A stretch of 64,000 nt of DNA from contig JADLDB010000160.1 of assembly GCA_020846875.1 (NCBI GenBank), positions 62,001 through 126,000 on the forward strand. The letters are read 5' to 3'. Numbering within the stretch: the first letter of the stretch is position 1; the number at the start of each line of letters is the position of its first letter. Both the position numbers and the translations under genes were made by a program. Positions 33,844 through 43,678 of this stretch are shown here, piece after piece. The notes below the pieces were generated by a model. It had not been told where the DNA came from, searched no databases, and saw only the letters and a list, made by a program, of their open reading frames with translations. The DNA is from Myxococcales bacterium. GTDB lineage: Bacteria > Myxococcota > Myxococcia > Myxococcales > Myxococcaceae.

Positions 33844-36252
33844 ATGTTCTTCAGCCGTGACGAAAAGACTCCCAAGGCGCTCCCGCTGCTCCCCCTGCGC
33901 GACATCGTGCTCTTCCCGCACGAGGTCCGCCCGCTGTACGTGGGCCGCGAGAAGTCGATCGCCGCCCTGAAGGACGCGATGGCGAAGAAGGGCGCCGACG
34001 GCAAGGCCTGGCTGCTCCTCTCGGCGCAGAAGAAGGCCAAGACGAACGATCCTGGCCCCGACGAGCTCTACCACTTCGCCACCCTGGGCCAGGTGGTGCA
34101 GCTGCTGCCCCTTCCCGACGGCACGGTGAAGGTGCTGGTGGAAGGCGTCGCCCGGGCGAAGGTGGCGCGCTTCGTCCCGCATGATCCCTTCTTCCTCTGT
34201 GAATTCGAGGCGGTCACCGAGGACAACCAGATCACCGTGGAGCTCGAGGCGCTGGTCCGCGCGGTCCACGCCACCTTCAAGGGCTACGTCGAGCTCAACA
34301 AGCGCATCGCCCCCGAGCTGCAGCAGCAGGTGTCCGCCATCGAGGATCCCGCGCGCCTCGCCGACACCGTCGCCATCCACGTCCCGTTCAAGACGGTAGC
34401 TGACAAGCAGTCGCTGCTGGAGACGGAGACGCCGTCGAAGCGGCTCGAGAAGCTGTACGAGCTGATGCAGGGCGAGATCGAGATCCTCAAGGCCGAGAAG
34501 CGGATCAAGTCGCGCGTCAAGAAGCAGATGGAGCGCACCCAGCGCGAGTACTTCTTGAACGAGCAGATGCAGGCCATCCAGCGCGAGCTGGGCGACAAGG
34601 ACGACGGCGGGAAGACCGAGATCCAGGAGCTGGAGGACAAGCTCAAGGCCAAGAAGATGCCCAAGGAGGCGCAGGCCAAGGTCCGCAAGGAGATCAAGAA
34701 GCTGAAGATGATGGGGCCCATGTCCGCCGAGGCCACCGTCGTCCGCAACTACATCGACTGGGTGCTGTCGCTGCCCTGGGGCGACGAGACGAAGGACAAG
34801 CTGGACATCACCGAGGCCGAGAAGGTCCTCAACGAGGATCACTACGGGCTGAAGAAGGTGAAGGAGCGGATCCTCGAGTACCTCGCGGTGCAGCAACTGG
34901 TCGGCAAGATGAAGGGGCCGATCCTGTGCTTCGTGGGGCCTCCGGGCGTGGGCAAGACGTCGCTGGGGCGGTCCATCGCCCGCGCGCTGGGCCGCAAGTT
35001 CGTGCGCATGGCCCTGGGCGGCGTGCGCGACGAGGCAGAGATCCGCGGCCACCGTCGCACCTACATCGGGGCGATGCCGGGGAAGATCATCCAGTCGCTC
35101 AAGAAGGCCGAGGCGTCCAACCCGGTGCTGCTGCTGGACGAAATCGACAAGATGTCGAGCGACTTCCGGGGCGATCCGTCCTCGGCGCTGCTGGAGGTGC
35201 TCGATCCCGAGCAGAACCACACCTTCGCCGATCACTACCTGGACCTCGATTACGACTTGTCCAAGGTGATGTTCATCTGCACCGCCAACTCCATGCACGG
35301 CATTCCTCAGCCGCTGCAGGATCGCATGGAGGTGATCCGCCTCGCCGGCTACACCGAGGCGGAGAAGATGGCGATCGCCCGCAAGTACCTGGTGTCCAAG
35401 CAGCGGGAGGCGAACGGGCTGGGCGACGTGGAGGTGACGCTCACCGACACCGCGCTGCGCACCATCATCCGCCGCTACACGCGCGAGGCCGGCGTGCGCA
35501 ACCTGGAGCGGGAGATCGCGTCCGTGTTCCGCAAGGTGGCCCGCGACGTGGTGAAGCAGGGCAAGCGGCCGATGTCCGTGGATCGCAAGCAGGTGGTGAA
35601 GTTCCTCGGCGTGCCGCGGGTGCCGCGCGATCGCAACGAGAAGGAGAACCAGGTCGGCATGGTGAACGGCCTGGCCTGGACCGAGTTCGGCGGCGAGGTG
35701 CTGATCACCGAGGCCACCAGCATGCCGGGCAAGGGCAAGCTGATCGTCACCGGCGTGCTGCGCGACATCATGAAGGAGTCGGCCCAGGCCGCGGTGACGT
35801 ACGTGCGCAGCCGCGCCCGGCGCCTCGGCATCGAGGACAAGTTCTTCGAGCAGAACGATCTACACATCCACTTCCCCGGCGCCTTCCCCAAGGACGGGCC
35901 ATCGGCCGGCGTCACCATGGCCACCGCGCTGGTGTCGGCGATCACCCGCATCCCCGTGCGCAAGGACGTGGCGATGACGGGGGAGATCACCCTGCGCGGG
36001 CGCGTCACGCCCATCGGGGGCCTCAAGGAGAAGTGCCTGGCCGCCCACCGCCTCGGGATCAAGACGGTGATCGTCCCGCGCGAGAACAAGAAGGACTTGA
36101 AAGAGGTCCCGAAGAAGGTGCGCAGCGCGCTCAAGATCGTGCTGGTCGACTACGTGGACGAGGTGCTGAAGGAGGCGCTGGTGCTGGAGAAGCCCGACGA
36201 CTTCTTCAGGGCGGCCTCACCCGCGCCCGAGGGCAGCACCGCGCCGATCTGA
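33844..36252 (+). CDS. lon: ATP-dependent protease Lon
   Basis: 802 residues. The N-terminal substrate-binding LAN domain ([21 protein letters not shown]) is followed by a long coiled-coil helix, then the AAA+ module ([36 protein letters not shown]). The C-terminal Ser-Lys protease has [15 protein letters not shown] (Ser) and [12 protein letters not shown] (Lys). It degrades misfolded and regulatory proteins. In Myxococcus a Lon gene (lonV) follows tig-clpP-clpX, so this is probably the orthologue; myxobacteria also carry a second Lon (BsgA/LonD). Confidence 0.96.
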   Translation: MFFSRDEKTPKALPLLPLRDIVLFPHEVRPLYVGREKSIAALKDAMAKKGADGKAWLLLSAQKKAKTNDPGPDELYHFATLGQVVQLLPLPDGTVKVLVEGVARAKVARFVPHDPFFLCEFEAVTEDNQITVELEALVRAVHATFKGYVELNKRIAPELQQQVSAIEDPARLADTVAIHVPFKTVADKQSLLETETPSKRLEKLYELMQGEIEILKAEKRIKSRVKKQMERTQREYFLNEQMQAIQRELGDKDDGGKTEIQELEDKLKAKKMPKEAQAKVRKEIKKLKMMGPMSAEATVVRNYIDWVLSLPWGDETKDKLDITEAEKVLNEDHYGLKKVKERILEYLAVQQLVGKMKGPILCFVGPPGVGKTSLGRSIARALGRKFVRMALGGVRDEAEIRGHRRTYIGAMPGKIIQSLKKAEASNPVLLLDEIDKMSSDFRGDPSSALLEVLDPEQNHTFADHYLDLDYDLSKVMFICTANSMHGIPQPLQDRMEVIRLAGYTEAEKMAIARKYLVSKQREANGLGDVEVTLTDTALRTIIRRYTREAGVRNLEREIASVFRKVARDVVKQGKRPMSVDRKQVVKFLGVPRVPRDRNEKENQVGMVNGLAWTEFGGEVLITEATSMPGKGKLIVTGVLRDIMKESAQAAVTYVRSRARRLGIEDKFFEQNDLHIHFPGAFPKDGPSAGVTMATALVSAITRIPVRKDVAMTGEITLRGRVTPIGGLKEKCLAAHRLGIKTVIVPRENKKDLKEVPKKVRSALKIVLVDYVDEVLKEALVLEKPDDFFRAASPAPEGSTAPI

Positions 36253-36258
36253 TCGCCC

Positions 36259-36597
36259 ATGAAGGATCCGCGCCGCTGGCTCCTCGTCCTGATCGGGCTG
36301 TCGCTGCTGGTCAGCGTGCTGTGGCTTCGCCGCCAGCCGCGCGAGAAGTCCGCTCACGCGGGGTGCCTGGTCCACGGCGACTGCCTCAAGGCCGAGCGGT
36401 GCCTGGTGCTACCGAAGGGTGACGGCTTCGCCAGCCCGGGCCTGTGCGTCGATCCCTGTGAGGGCGATCTGACCTGCCCGGCCCAGTTCCGCTGCGACGC
36501 CTTCTTCGAGTCGGGGGGCTTCCTCTTGCCACAGGGGGCGAAGGGCGCGGGGAGCCAGGCCGTCCACGTGTGCGTGGCGGGCGCGCGGCCTGACTGA
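36259..36597 (+). CDS. Small exported or anchored Cys-rich protein
   Basis: 112 residues. One N-terminal hydrophobic helix (WLLVLIGLSLLVSVLWL) is followed by a secreted part with seven Cys: CLVHGDCLKAERCLV, CVDPCEGDLTCPAQFRCD, and HVC. These spacings resemble small disulfide-rich modules of myxobacterial secreted proteins. It follows lon by 6 bases and precedes a DsbA-like thiol oxidoreductase, which could form its disulfides (inference). Its function is unknown. Confidence 0.72.
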   Translation: MKDPRRWLLVLIGLSLLVSVLWLRRQPREKSAHAGCLVHGDCLKAERCLVLPKGDGFASPGLCVDPCEGDLTCPAQFRCDAFFESGGFLLPQGAKGAGSQAVHVCVAGARPD

Positions 36598-36653
36598 TCG
36601 GCGCCTGGAGCGCGGGTGCTTGCAGGGCGAAACCCGCTATGGTGCGGCACCTC

Positions 36654-37679
36654 ATGCGGCTCCTCGCCTTCGTCGTCCTCGTCGTGTCCTCAGGCTGTGC
36701 CACCACGTCCGCTTCGTCCGCGGGGACCAGCGGGCCTTCCCCGGTGGTCGCCACCTACGCTGACAAGGTGATCCGCCAGGCGGAGGTCGACGCGAAGGGG
36801 GCCGACGAGCTGCTCAAGCTGCAGGAGCAGATCTACGAATTGCGGGTGGAGATGGCGGAGCGGATCGCGCTGGAGGCGCTGGTGAGTGCGGCCGCGAAGA
36901 AGGACGGCAAGAGCGACGACACCTGGCTGGAGGAGAAGCTGGAGAAGGGGGCGCCGGACCCCAGCGACGAAGAGATGCGCCGCCTCTTCGAGCAGGTGAA
37001 GGGCCGGCTGCCGGACGGCGTCGCCTTCGAGGAGGTGAAGCCCCAGCTGGCCCAGGCGGTGGCCCGTGAGTCCAAGGCCAAGCGCGCCCAGGAGCTCTTC
37101 GAGCAGCTCAAGAAGGAAGCCGGCTTCACCGTGGCGCTCGAGGCGCCTCCTCGCCCTCGAAAGACGGTGGAGGCCATCGGTCCCTCGAAGGGCAGCGACA
37201 AGGCGGCCGTCACGATCGTGGAGTTTGCCGACTTCCAGTGTCCGTACTGTTCGCGCGCCGCGGCCACGGTTGAGCGGGTGCTGGCCAGCTACGAGGGCAG
37301 GGTGCGGCTGGTGTTCCGCCACTTCCCCCTGTCCTTCCACGAGAAGGCGCCCAAGGCGGCCGAGGCGGGGGCGTGCGCGGACGAGCAAGGCAAGTTCTGG
37401 GCGCTGCACGACGCGCTCTTCGAGAGCCAGGAGCTCGAGCCCGAGGCGATGAAGCTGCAGGCCCAGCGCCTGGGGCTGGACGCGGCGAAGTTCGACAGCT
37501 GCCTGGACAGCGGGCGCACCGCGGCGCTGGTGAAGCGCGATCTGACGGCGGGACAGAAGGCGGGCGTCACCGGCACGCCGGCCTTCTTCATCAACGGGCG
37601 CATGCTGTCCGGCGCGCAGCCCGAGGACGAGTTCAAGAAGGTGATCGACGAGGAGCTCGCCGAGGCCGGGAAGAAATAG
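36654..37679 (+). CDS. DsbA-family thiol oxidoreductase lipoprotein with SurA-like N-terminal region
   Basis: About 341 residues from the ATG at 36654. A lipobox (VLVVSSGC) starts the protein. Residues 25-160 resemble the helical SurA/PpiC-type N-domain, containing VATYADKVIRQAEVD at its opening. A thioredoxin-fold DsbA domain follows with active site CPYC (EFADFQCPYCSRAA) and the cis-Pro loop GVTGTPAFFING. It is probably a periplasmic disulfide catalyst with a chaperone-like arm. A TATGGT element ends 10 bases before this ATG and overlaps the alternative ATG at 36639, which argues for the later start. Confidence 0.87.
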   Translation: MRLLAFVVLVVSSGCATTSASSAGTSGPSPVVATYADKVIRQAEVDAKGADELLKLQEQIYELRVEMAERIALEALVSAAAKKDGKSDDTWLEEKLEKGAPDPSDEEMRRLFEQVKGRLPDGVAFEEVKPQLAQAVARESKAKRAQELFEQLKKEAGFTVALEAPPRPRKTVEAIGPSKGSDKAAVTIVEFADFQCPYCSRAAATVERVLASYEGRVRLVFRHFPLSFHEKAPKAAEAGACADEQGKFWALHDALFESQELEPEAMKLQAQRLGLDAAKFDSCLDSGRTAALVKRDLTAGQKAGVTGTPAFFINGRMLSGAQPEDEFKKVIDEELAEAGKK

Positions 37680-37685
37680 CGCCCG

Positions 37686-38708
37686 TCAGTCGAAGCCCAG
37701 CAGCACCTTGCCGACGTTCTTCCGCGCCTGCACCCAGGCGTGTGCTTCGCCGGCGCGGTCGACGGGGAAGACGCGATCGACGTGAGGCTTGAGGTGGCCC
37801 TGCTGGTACAGCTCGACGAGGCGCGTGAGGTGGTGCCCGAGCAGCTCCGTCTCGTCCCACAGGTGGCCCAGGTTGACTCCCGACAGCCCGCGGTTGGCGT
37901 CCATCAGCTCCATGGGGGAATACGACTTCATCTTGAAGTACTGGCTCGCGACGCGCAGCAGGCTGCGCTTCTCGCCGTCCACCATGTTCGCCCACCCGAA
38001 GCACAGGAGGTGGCCGCCCTTGCGCAGCAGCGTGTAGCCCTTCGCCCAGTCGGGCCCGCCCAGGGCGTCGAGGATCCGGTGGACGCCCTTGCCGCCGGTG
38101 AGGCGCAGCACCTCGGCGGCGTAGTCCTGGGTGCGGTAGTCGATGGGGTGGTGAACGCCCGCCTCCTTCAGCGCGGCGTGCTTGCTGGCCGACGCGGTCC
38201 CGAAGAGCTCCACGTCCTTGACGGTGCGGCAGAGCTGGATCGCGGCCAGGCCCACGCCGCCCGCGGCCATGTGGATGAGCACCTTCATGCCGGGCTGCAG
38301 CGGGGCGACCCAGAAGAGCATCTGGTAGGCGGTGAGGTAGTTCACCGGCAGCGCGGCGGCCTCGTCGAAGCTCATCGCGTCGGGGAGCTTCGTCACCTGC
38401 GCCGCGGGGACTGGCACCAGCGAGGCCTGGCCGCCGAAGCGGCACAGCGCCATTACCCGATCGCCCTTCGCGAAGCCGCTGACGCCGCTGCCCAGGGCTT
38501 CCACCCGCCCCGCCACCTCGTAGCCCAGGACGGTGGGGAACTTTGGCGCGTCGGGGTACAGCCCCACCCGCGCCGCGATGTCCGCGAAGTTGAGGCCCGC
38601 GCGGCTCACCCGCACCAGCACCTGGCCTGGCTGGGGGAGGGGGTCGGGCCGTTCCTGGACCTCGAGGACCTCCGGCCCACCGATTCGCGTATTCACCAGA
38701 GCGCGCAT
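37686..38708 (-). CDS. Zinc-independent quinone oxidoreductase (medium-chain dehydrogenase family)
   Basis: 340 residues. It has a GroES-like N-terminal domain (GLNFADIAARVGLYP, VLGYEVAGRVEALG) and a Rossmann domain with AAGGVGLAAIQL for NADPH. The Cys and His zinc ligands of alcohol dehydrogenases are missing. The sequence is close to the VAT-1/QOR branch (WVAPLQPGMKVLIHMAAGG). It likely reduces quinones or enones in the cytoplasm. It is divergent from the yqgE gene, with 26 bases between the starts. Confidence 0.9.
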   Translation of the reverse strand: MRALVNTRIGGPEVLEVQERPDPLPQPGQVLVRVSRAGLNFADIAARVGLYPDAPKFPTVLGYEVAGRVEALGSGVSGFAKGDRVMALCRFGGQASLVPVPAAQVTKLPDAMSFDEAAALPVNYLTAYQMLFWVAPLQPGMKVLIHMAAGGVGLAAIQLCRTVKDVELFGTASASKHAALKEAGVHHPIDYRTQDYAAEVLRLTGGKGVHRILDALGGPDWAKGYTLLRKGGHLLCFGWANMVDGEKRSLLRVASQYFKMKSYSPMELMDANRGLSGVNLGHLWDETELLGHHLTRLVELYQQGHLKPHVDRVFPVDRAGEAHAWVQARKNVGKVLLGFD

Positions 38709-38734
38709 GTCCGGGCCTTTCTATACTCGTCCGG

Positions 38735-39280
38735 GTGAAGGCGCTCGCCCCTGGCTTCTTGATCGCCATGCCCCAGTTGCTGGATCCGAACTTCCAGAAG
38801 ACGGTGGTGCTGATGCTGGAGCACGGCGACGGCGGCTCGATGGGGCTGGTGATCAACCGGCAGGCGAACCTGACCTTCAAGGAGCTCGGCAAGAGCCAAG
38901 AGCTGGAGGTCGCCCAGCGCCGCTTCGGCGATCACCTCTTCGTGGGCGGCCCGGTGGAGTCGTACCGCGGCTTCGTGCTGCACGACTCGAAAGGGATCGA
39001 GGAGAAGGCCGAGGTGCTGCCCGGCCTCTTCCTGTCCATCAGCACCGACGCGCTGGAGCGGCTGCTCAAGGACGAGCAGGCGGCCTTGCGCTTCTGTCTG
39101 GGCTACGCGGGGTGGGGGCCGGGCCAGGTGGAGCACGAGCTCAAGCAGGGCAGTTGGCTGTTCACCGAGGCCACCCGCGCCGGGGTGCTGTCCAGCGATC
39201 CCGAGCAGATCTGGGAAGAAGTGATTAAGAGCATGGGCATCGATCCGGCCATGCTGGTCACCACCGGCGGAGTGAACTGA
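38735..39280 (+). CDS. YqgE/AlgH family protein (DUF179)
   Basis: 181 residues starting at GTG. Family signatures are APGFLIAMPQLLDPNFQ at the start, HGDGGSMGLVINR, FVGGPVE, and GYAGWGPGQ. The biochemical function of the family is unknown; in Pseudomonas AlgH was linked to alginate regulation. A TATACT element ends 7 bases before the GTG, so the transcript may be leaderless. The bolA and glutaredoxin genes follow within 15 bases. Confidence 0.93.
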   Translation: MKALAPGFLIAMPQLLDPNFQKTVVLMLEHGDGGSMGLVINRQANLTFKELGKSQELEVAQRRFGDHLFVGGPVESYRGFVLHDSKGIEEKAEVLPGLFLSISTDALERLLKDEQAALRFCLGYAGWGPGQVEHELKQGSWLFTEATRAGVLSSDPEQIWEEVIKSMGIDPAMLVTTGGVN

Positions 39281-39291
39281 AGACTCATCTC

Positions 39292-39564
39292 ATGCTGAGC
39301 CCCGACTGGATCAAAGAGCGGATCAAGGGCGCGCTGCCTGACGCGGCGGTCGACGTCGTGGACACCACCGGCACCGGCGATCACTTCGAGGCGCGGGTGG
39401 TGAGCGCCGCGTTCTCTGGCAAGTCCATGGTGCAGCAGCACCAGTTGGTCTTCGCGCCCTTGAAGGACGTGCTGGCCACCGGCGAGCTGCACGCGCTGGC
39501 GCTCAAGACGTATTCCCCCGAGCAGTGGGCGAAGGCGAAGCCTGAGCTGCCCACGAGGAGCTGA
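39292..39564 (+). CDS. bolA: BolA family protein
   Basis: 90 residues with the BolA fold and signature GTGDHFEARVVSAAFSGKSMVQQHQLV. The conserved His residues could be iron-sulfur ligands in a hetero-complex. It is encoded 2 bases before a monothiol glutaredoxin, and BolA-Grx4 pairs assemble [2Fe-2S] clusters for iron-sulfur trafficking. Confidence 0.93.
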   Translation: MLSPDWIKERIKGALPDAAVDVVDTTGTGDHFEARVVSAAFSGKSMVQQHQLVFAPLKDVLATGELHALALKTYSPEQWAKAKPELPTRS

Positions 39565-39566
39565 AC

Positions 39567-39881
39567 ATGCTGGCCCCCGAGCTGAAGGCGCGGTTCGACG
39601 AGGAAGTGAAGACGCACAAGATCGTCCTCTACATGAAGGGCAACCAGCTCTTCCCCCAGTGTGGCTTCTCGGCGCGGGCGCTGGAGGCGCTCAAGCCGTT
39701 TGGGCCGGTCCACAGCGTGAACGTGCTGGAGGATCCGGCGGTGCGCGAGGGCATCAAGGAGTACAGCAACTGGCCCACCATTCCGCAGGTGTACATCAAC
39801 GGGCAGTTCGTGGGCGGCAGCGACATCGTGGGCGAGCTGGCGGCGCGCGGTGAGCTGGAGGCGCTGGTGAAGGGCGGCTGA
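39567..39881 (+). CDS. grxD: Monothiol glutaredoxin (Grx4/GrxD type)
   Basis: 104 residues. The active site is CGFS within FPQCGFSARALEAL, with the glutathione-binding WPTIPQVYI and GGSDIV motifs. The usual MKG(T/S)PxxP segment before the active site is MKGNQLFP here, a small deviation. It carries a glutathione-bridged [2Fe-2S] cluster with BolA and delivers it to targets. Confidence 0.95.
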   Translation: MLAPELKARFDEEVKTHKIVLYMKGNQLFPQCGFSARALEALKPFGPVHSVNVLEDPAVREGIKEYSNWPTIPQVYINGQFVGGSDIVGELAARGELEALVKGG

Positions 39882-39914
39882 GGGCGATTTCGGGGTAGAA
39901 CTGGCGCTCTGGTC

Positions 39915-41057
39915 ATGAGCTCGCCCGACGCCGCGGTGTCCGCAGCCGAAGCGCCGAAGTCCCTCGCTGGCCGGTTCAAGGCCTTCAAAGAGAAGCACCA
40001 CATCGCCTTCGAGGTGACGTTCTTCTTCGCGGGCTTCCTCTTCGACGTGGTGCTGTTGCACCGCATCGACTCCACGCCGTTGCTCATTCACCAGGGGATC
40101 TACCTGGTGCTCTCGTCGGCCCTCATCTTCTGGGATCACCGGATCCACGTGGCCGGCAAGGAGCCGGAAGGCCGCGTCCTGGGGAAGCTGGCGGGGATCC
40201 GCCTGTGGGTGATGCACTTCTTCCTGGGCACGCTCCTGAACGCCTTCATGGTGTTCTACTTCCGGGCGTCGTCGGGGATCCTGTCCTTCGTCTTCCTGGT
40301 GATCCTCGCGGGGATCATCGTCGGCAACGAGCTGCCGCAGTTCCGCAGCAAGGGGCCGATCGTCCGGGTGATGCTGCTGTCCTTCGCGGTGACCAGCTTC
40401 CTCGCCTACCTGATCCCGGTGCTGTGGGGCTCTTTGGGCATCTGGCAGTACCCGCTGGCGGTGGTGGTGGGTTCCGCCGCGACCTACGGGCTGTGGCGGT
40501 TGTTTACCCGCTTCACGCGCGATCCCTCCTGGACCTTCAAGCGCGCGGTGGCGCCCGGCCTGGGCATGCAGGCCACGCTGCTGTTGATGTACGCGGTGAA
40601 CGTGATCCCCCCGGTGCCGCTGTCGCTCATGCACATCGCCATCTACGCCTCGGTGACCAGCGAGCGCACCGACAAGGGCATCCACTACACGCTGGAGTAC
40701 CAGAAGGCGCCGCTGTGGAAGTTCTGGCGCACGCAGGACACCACGTTCCGCGCGCCGGCGGGCACGAAGGCGTACGCCTTCGTGAAGATCTTCGCGCCCA
40801 CCCGGTTCCACGACCAGGTGCGCTTCGCCTGGGAGTACGACGATCCAAAGAACGGGTGGACCGCCCGCGGCAACCCGCACGCCACGGGGCTGTCCGGTGG
40901 CAACGAAGAGGGCTACCGCACCTTCGCCTATTCCACGATGGGCAAGCCGGGGACCTACCGGGTGCGGGTGCTGACGGCGGACGGCCGGGAGATCGGTCGC
41001 AAGACGTTCACCTTCGAGGAGGGCGAGCAGCCCGCGCTCTTCCAGGAAGTGGACTGA
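39915..41057 (+). CDS. DUF2914 domain membrane protein
   Basis: 380 residues. About seven transmembrane helices lie between residues 30 and 245. The C-terminal periplasmic DUF2914 domain follows, with GNPHATGLSGGNEEGYRTFA and KPGTYRVRVLTADGREIG. The beta-rich domain resembles immunoglobulin-like sensory or binding modules. It follows the glutaredoxin gene by 33 bases, with a TAGAAC element 13 bases before the ATG. Its function is unknown. Confidence 0.85.
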   Translation: MSSPDAAVSAAEAPKSLAGRFKAFKEKHHIAFEVTFFFAGFLFDVVLLHRIDSTPLLIHQGIYLVLSSALIFWDHRIHVAGKEPEGRVLGKLAGIRLWVMHFFLGTLLNAFMVFYFRASSGILSFVFLVILAGIIVGNELPQFRSKGPIVRVMLLSFAVTSFLAYLIPVLWGSLGIWQYPLAVVVGSAATYGLWRLFTRFTRDPSWTFKRAVAPGLGMQATLLLMYAVNVIPPVPLSLMHIAIYASVTSERTDKGIHYTLEYQKAPLWKFWRTQDTTFRAPAGTKAYAFVKIFAPTRFHDQVRFAWEYDDPKNGWTARGNPHATGLSGGNEEGYRTFAYSTMGKPGTYRVRVLTADGREIGRKTFTFEEGEQPALFQEVD

Positions 41058-41060
41058 GCG

Positions 41061-41780
41061 TCACTTCGTCAGCCGCTCCACGCCCTCACGGCACTCGGGC
41101 GCCGGCTGCTTCGAGTCGACGCACGACTCGTAGGCCGCGCGCGCTTCCTCCACCCGGCCCTCGGTCTCGTAGGCGACGCCCAGCGCCTGCCACGCGGGCC
41201 CGTAGTCCGCCTCCAGCTCGACCGCGCGCGAGAGCCACTTGATCGCGTCCGGAGTGCGGCCCTTCGCCAGCATGATGACTCCCAAGCGAAGGTACGGCTC
41301 CGACAGCCAGGGGGCGGACAGAGTGAGGTGCCGGTAGGCCTGCTCGGCGCCGTCGAGCTCGCCGGCCTTCAAGCAGGCGAGGCCCAGGTTGGCGCGCGCC
41401 TCGGCGTAGTCGGGGTTGACCCGCAGGGCGGCCCGGAGCCAGTCCTTCGCGGAGCCGAAGTCGTTCTGCTCCAGCGCGAGGAGGCCCAGCGAGTTGTACG
41501 ACTGCGCCATGTCCGGGTTGGCGCGCAGGGCCTCGCGAAACAGGCGCCGGGCCTCCTTCGCGTCGCCGCGCGCCTGGCGGATGAGCCCCAGGTTGTGCAG
41601 CGCGTCCCAGTACTTCGGCTGGTACTCGAGCGCGTGGGCACAGGCGACTTCCGCCTGCTCGAGGTCGCCGCGGCTGAACAGCACCGCGCACTCGTCGTTG
41701 TAGGCGCGCGCCGCGTCGGGCACGCGAATGGGAAGGCAGCCGGACAGGAAGAATAGCGTCGTCAGAAGCGTCGTTCGCAT
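41061..41780 (-). CDS. TPR-repeat lipoprotein
   Basis: 239 residues from the ATG at 41780. A short signal with lipobox (TLFFLSGC) is followed by about five or six tetratricopeptide repeats, for example WDALHNLGLIRQARGDAKEA and AQSYNSLGLLALEQNDF. It is probably anchored in the outer membrane facing the periplasm. Size and design match the PilF/PilW/Tgl pilotins that help secretin PilQ assemble, but many other TPR lipoproteins look the same, and no pilus gene is adjacent. Confidence 0.85.
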   Translation of the reverse strand: MRTTLLTTLFFLSGCLPIRVPDAARAYNDECAVLFSRGDLEQAEVACAHALEYQPKYWDALHNLGLIRQARGDAKEARRLFREALRANPDMAQSYNSLGLLALEQNDFGSAKDWLRAALRVNPDYAEARANLGLACLKAGELDGAEQAYRHLTLSAPWLSEPYLRLGVIMLAKGRTPDAIKWLSRAVELEADYGPAWQALGVAYETEGRVEEARAAYESCVDSKQPAPECREGVERLTK

Positions 41781-41968
41781 CGTCGTCTCCTCGCGTGACT
41801 CCCGTGGACGGGAACCAGGACAGGGACGAGCGACGGGGACGGGAGCGCTTCGGTGACGACCTCGATCGCGGCGCGGAGTGGGCGGAACACCCACCTCAAC
41901 AGCAGCTTCACGCGTGCGCCGACGAGCATGAGGGATTGTCGGACGACGCAGGCGATGGGTTGCGTCCG

Positions 41969-43417
41969 CTACTTCCGCTTGCGCACCTCGCGCATCCACT
42001 TCTCGACGGCGGAGGCCTCAGACGGGATGGCCTTCGACAGGTTGACGCAGCCGGTCTCGGTGACGAGCACGTCGTCTTCGATGCGAATGCCGATCCCCCG
42101 GTACTTCCGGGGGACAGTCAGGTCGTCCAGCTGGAAGTAGAGGCCGGGCTCGACGGTCAGCACCATGCCGGGCTTGAGCTTCCCGTGCCGGTAGACTTCC
42201 TGGCGGGCCTTCGCGCAGTCGTGCACGTCGAGGCCCAGCATGTGGCTCACGTTGTGGAGCGAGTAGCGCTTGTGGAACAGGTGCTCGTCCTCGAGCGCCT
42301 CCTCGACGGGCATGGGGAGGATCCCCATGCGGAACAGGCCTTCAGCCATCACGCGCTGAGCGCGCTTGTTCGGCTCCATGAAGTCGTTGCCTGGCCTCAC
42401 CGCGGCGAGCGCCGCCTGCTGCGCCTGCCAGACGAGCTCGTAGATCTCCCGCTGAACCGCGGAGAACTTCCCGGAGATGGGCAGCGTGCGGGTGATGTCT
42501 GCGGTGTACAGCGCGTGGCCTTCCACGCCCGCGTCGAGCAAGAGCAGGTCCTTCTTCCTGAGCCTCGCGTCGTTCCGCGTCCAGTGGAGGATGCACGCGT
42601 TCTCGCCCGACGCGGCGATGGTGCCGTAGCCGACGTCGTTGCCCTCGGAGCGCGCGCGCAGGTTGAAGTGGCCTTCCACCTCGCGCTCGGACCTCGCGGT
42701 GCCCAGCGCGCGGATCACGTCCTCGAAGCCACGCCTCGTCGAGGCGATCACCTTCTTGAGTTCGGCGACCTCCAGCGCGTCCTTGAAGAGGCGGAGCTCG
42801 GACAGCGCCTCGCCGAACGCGGTGTCGGGCTTGCCTTCGTCTCGCGACGGCACGAGCACGTCGGCCTCCGAGGACAAGCCGCGCAGCACGCGCGCGACGG
42901 GGTGCTTCTCGAGGAAGGCCTTCAGGTCTGGCAGGCCGTGGGCGAAGTCGACGCCATAGCGGGCGCGGCTCTGATCGACGCCCAGGCGCGGGCCCACCCA
43001 CAGCTCGCCCTTCTTGCGATCCGTGTAGAAGGTCTCGGAGGCGCGCCCCGGGTTGGGCTCGACGAAGAGGTGCGAGTCGTGCCCGGCCTGCCCGTGGCGC
43101 GGCGTCAACACCAGCACGCAGTCGGGCTCGAGGTTGCCGGTCAGGTAGAAGAAGTCGCTGCCCGCGCGGAAGCGGTAGTACGTGTCGTTGGCGCGCACCT
43201 TCTCGTGACCGGTGGGGATGACGAGCGTCTCGCCGGGGAAGAGGGCGGACACGGCCGCGCGGCGACGGGCGAAGGACGGGGCGTGCGGATGCGGCGGGGG
43301 CAGTCGCTGAGCCTGCGGCTTCCACCGCGTCATCATGAACGCGAGCAGCGCCGGCGGGTTGTTCGGATCGACCGGCTTCTCGGGGGCCGCGCCCTTCTTC
43401 TCGCTCTCGTAGGTCAT
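41969..43417 (-). CDS. pepP: Xaa-Pro aminopeptidase (peptidase family M24B)
   Basis: 482 residues. The N-terminal domain (GSDFFYLTGNLEPDCVLVL) is typical of aminopeptidase P. The pita-bread domain supplies five metal ligands: Asp in LLLDAGVEG, Asp in YTADITRTL, His in HNVSHMLGLDVHD, Glu in LTVEPGLYF, and Glu in IRIEDDVLVT. It releases N-terminal residues preceding proline using two Mn(II) ions. The ATG at 43417 is chosen over the longer frame because the upstream residues do not match the family. Confidence 0.93.
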   Translation of the reverse strand: MTYESEKKGAAPEKPVDPNNPPALLAFMMTRWKPQAQRLPPPHPHAPSFARRRAAVSALFPGETLVIPTGHEKVRANDTYYRFRAGSDFFYLTGNLEPDCVLVLTPRHGQAGHDSHLFVEPNPGRASETFYTDRKKGELWVGPRLGVDQSRARYGVDFAHGLPDLKAFLEKHPVARVLRGLSSEADVLVPSRDEGKPDTAFGEALSELRLFKDALEVAELKKVIASTRRGFEDVIRALGTARSEREVEGHFNLRARSEGNDVGYGTIAASGENACILHWTRNDARLRKKDLLLLDAGVEGHALYTADITRTLPISGKFSAVQREIYELVWQAQQAALAAVRPGNDFMEPNKRAQRVMAEGLFRMGILPMPVEEALEDEHLFHKRYSLHNVSHMLGLDVHDCAKARQEVYRHGKLKPGMVLTVEPGLYFQLDDLTVPRKYRGIGIRIEDDVLVTETGCVNLSKAIPSEASAVEKWMREVRKRK

Positions 43418-43560
43418 CGCGGGGCGGACACTAACGCGGCGTCCAGGTACCGGCACAAGGCCGGTTGACCGGGCATGGGCGAGGTGAAGTGGTCATGAAG
43501 GCACGGACGATTCCCGCGGCGAAGGGGCAAGCTCGCCGGGCATCGCCGCGAACTTCCGGG

Positions 43561-43658
43561 GTGATCCTGATCGCCGCGACCGCCATCGAGCTCGACGTCC
43601 CGCTCCTGACGGCGGACGAGCGGCTCCTAACTTCGCCACCCTGCGGACGGTCTGGTAG
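43561..43658 (+). pseudogene. Remnant of a PIN-domain (VapC-like) toxin gene with a frameshift
   Basis: The frame reads VILIAATAIELDVPLLTADERLL, the C-terminal core of VapC-type PIN nucleases, including the acidic DE after TA. After position 43628 the reading must shift by one base to continue as NFATLRTVW and a TAG stop (43656-43658), the usual end of such toxins. The N-terminal two thirds of the domain and the first catalytic Asp are missing. It lies between pepP and rsmE. It is a dead fragment, possibly of a former toxin-antitoxin module. Confidence 0.7.
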
Positions 43659-43678
43659 CCCGAGCGGACTGCCGTGCG

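Noticed and set aside
43465-43560. Possible antitoxin remnant before the PIN fragment
   Set aside because: GHGRGEVVM resembles the end of some Phd-type antitoxins, but the match is too short to support a feature.
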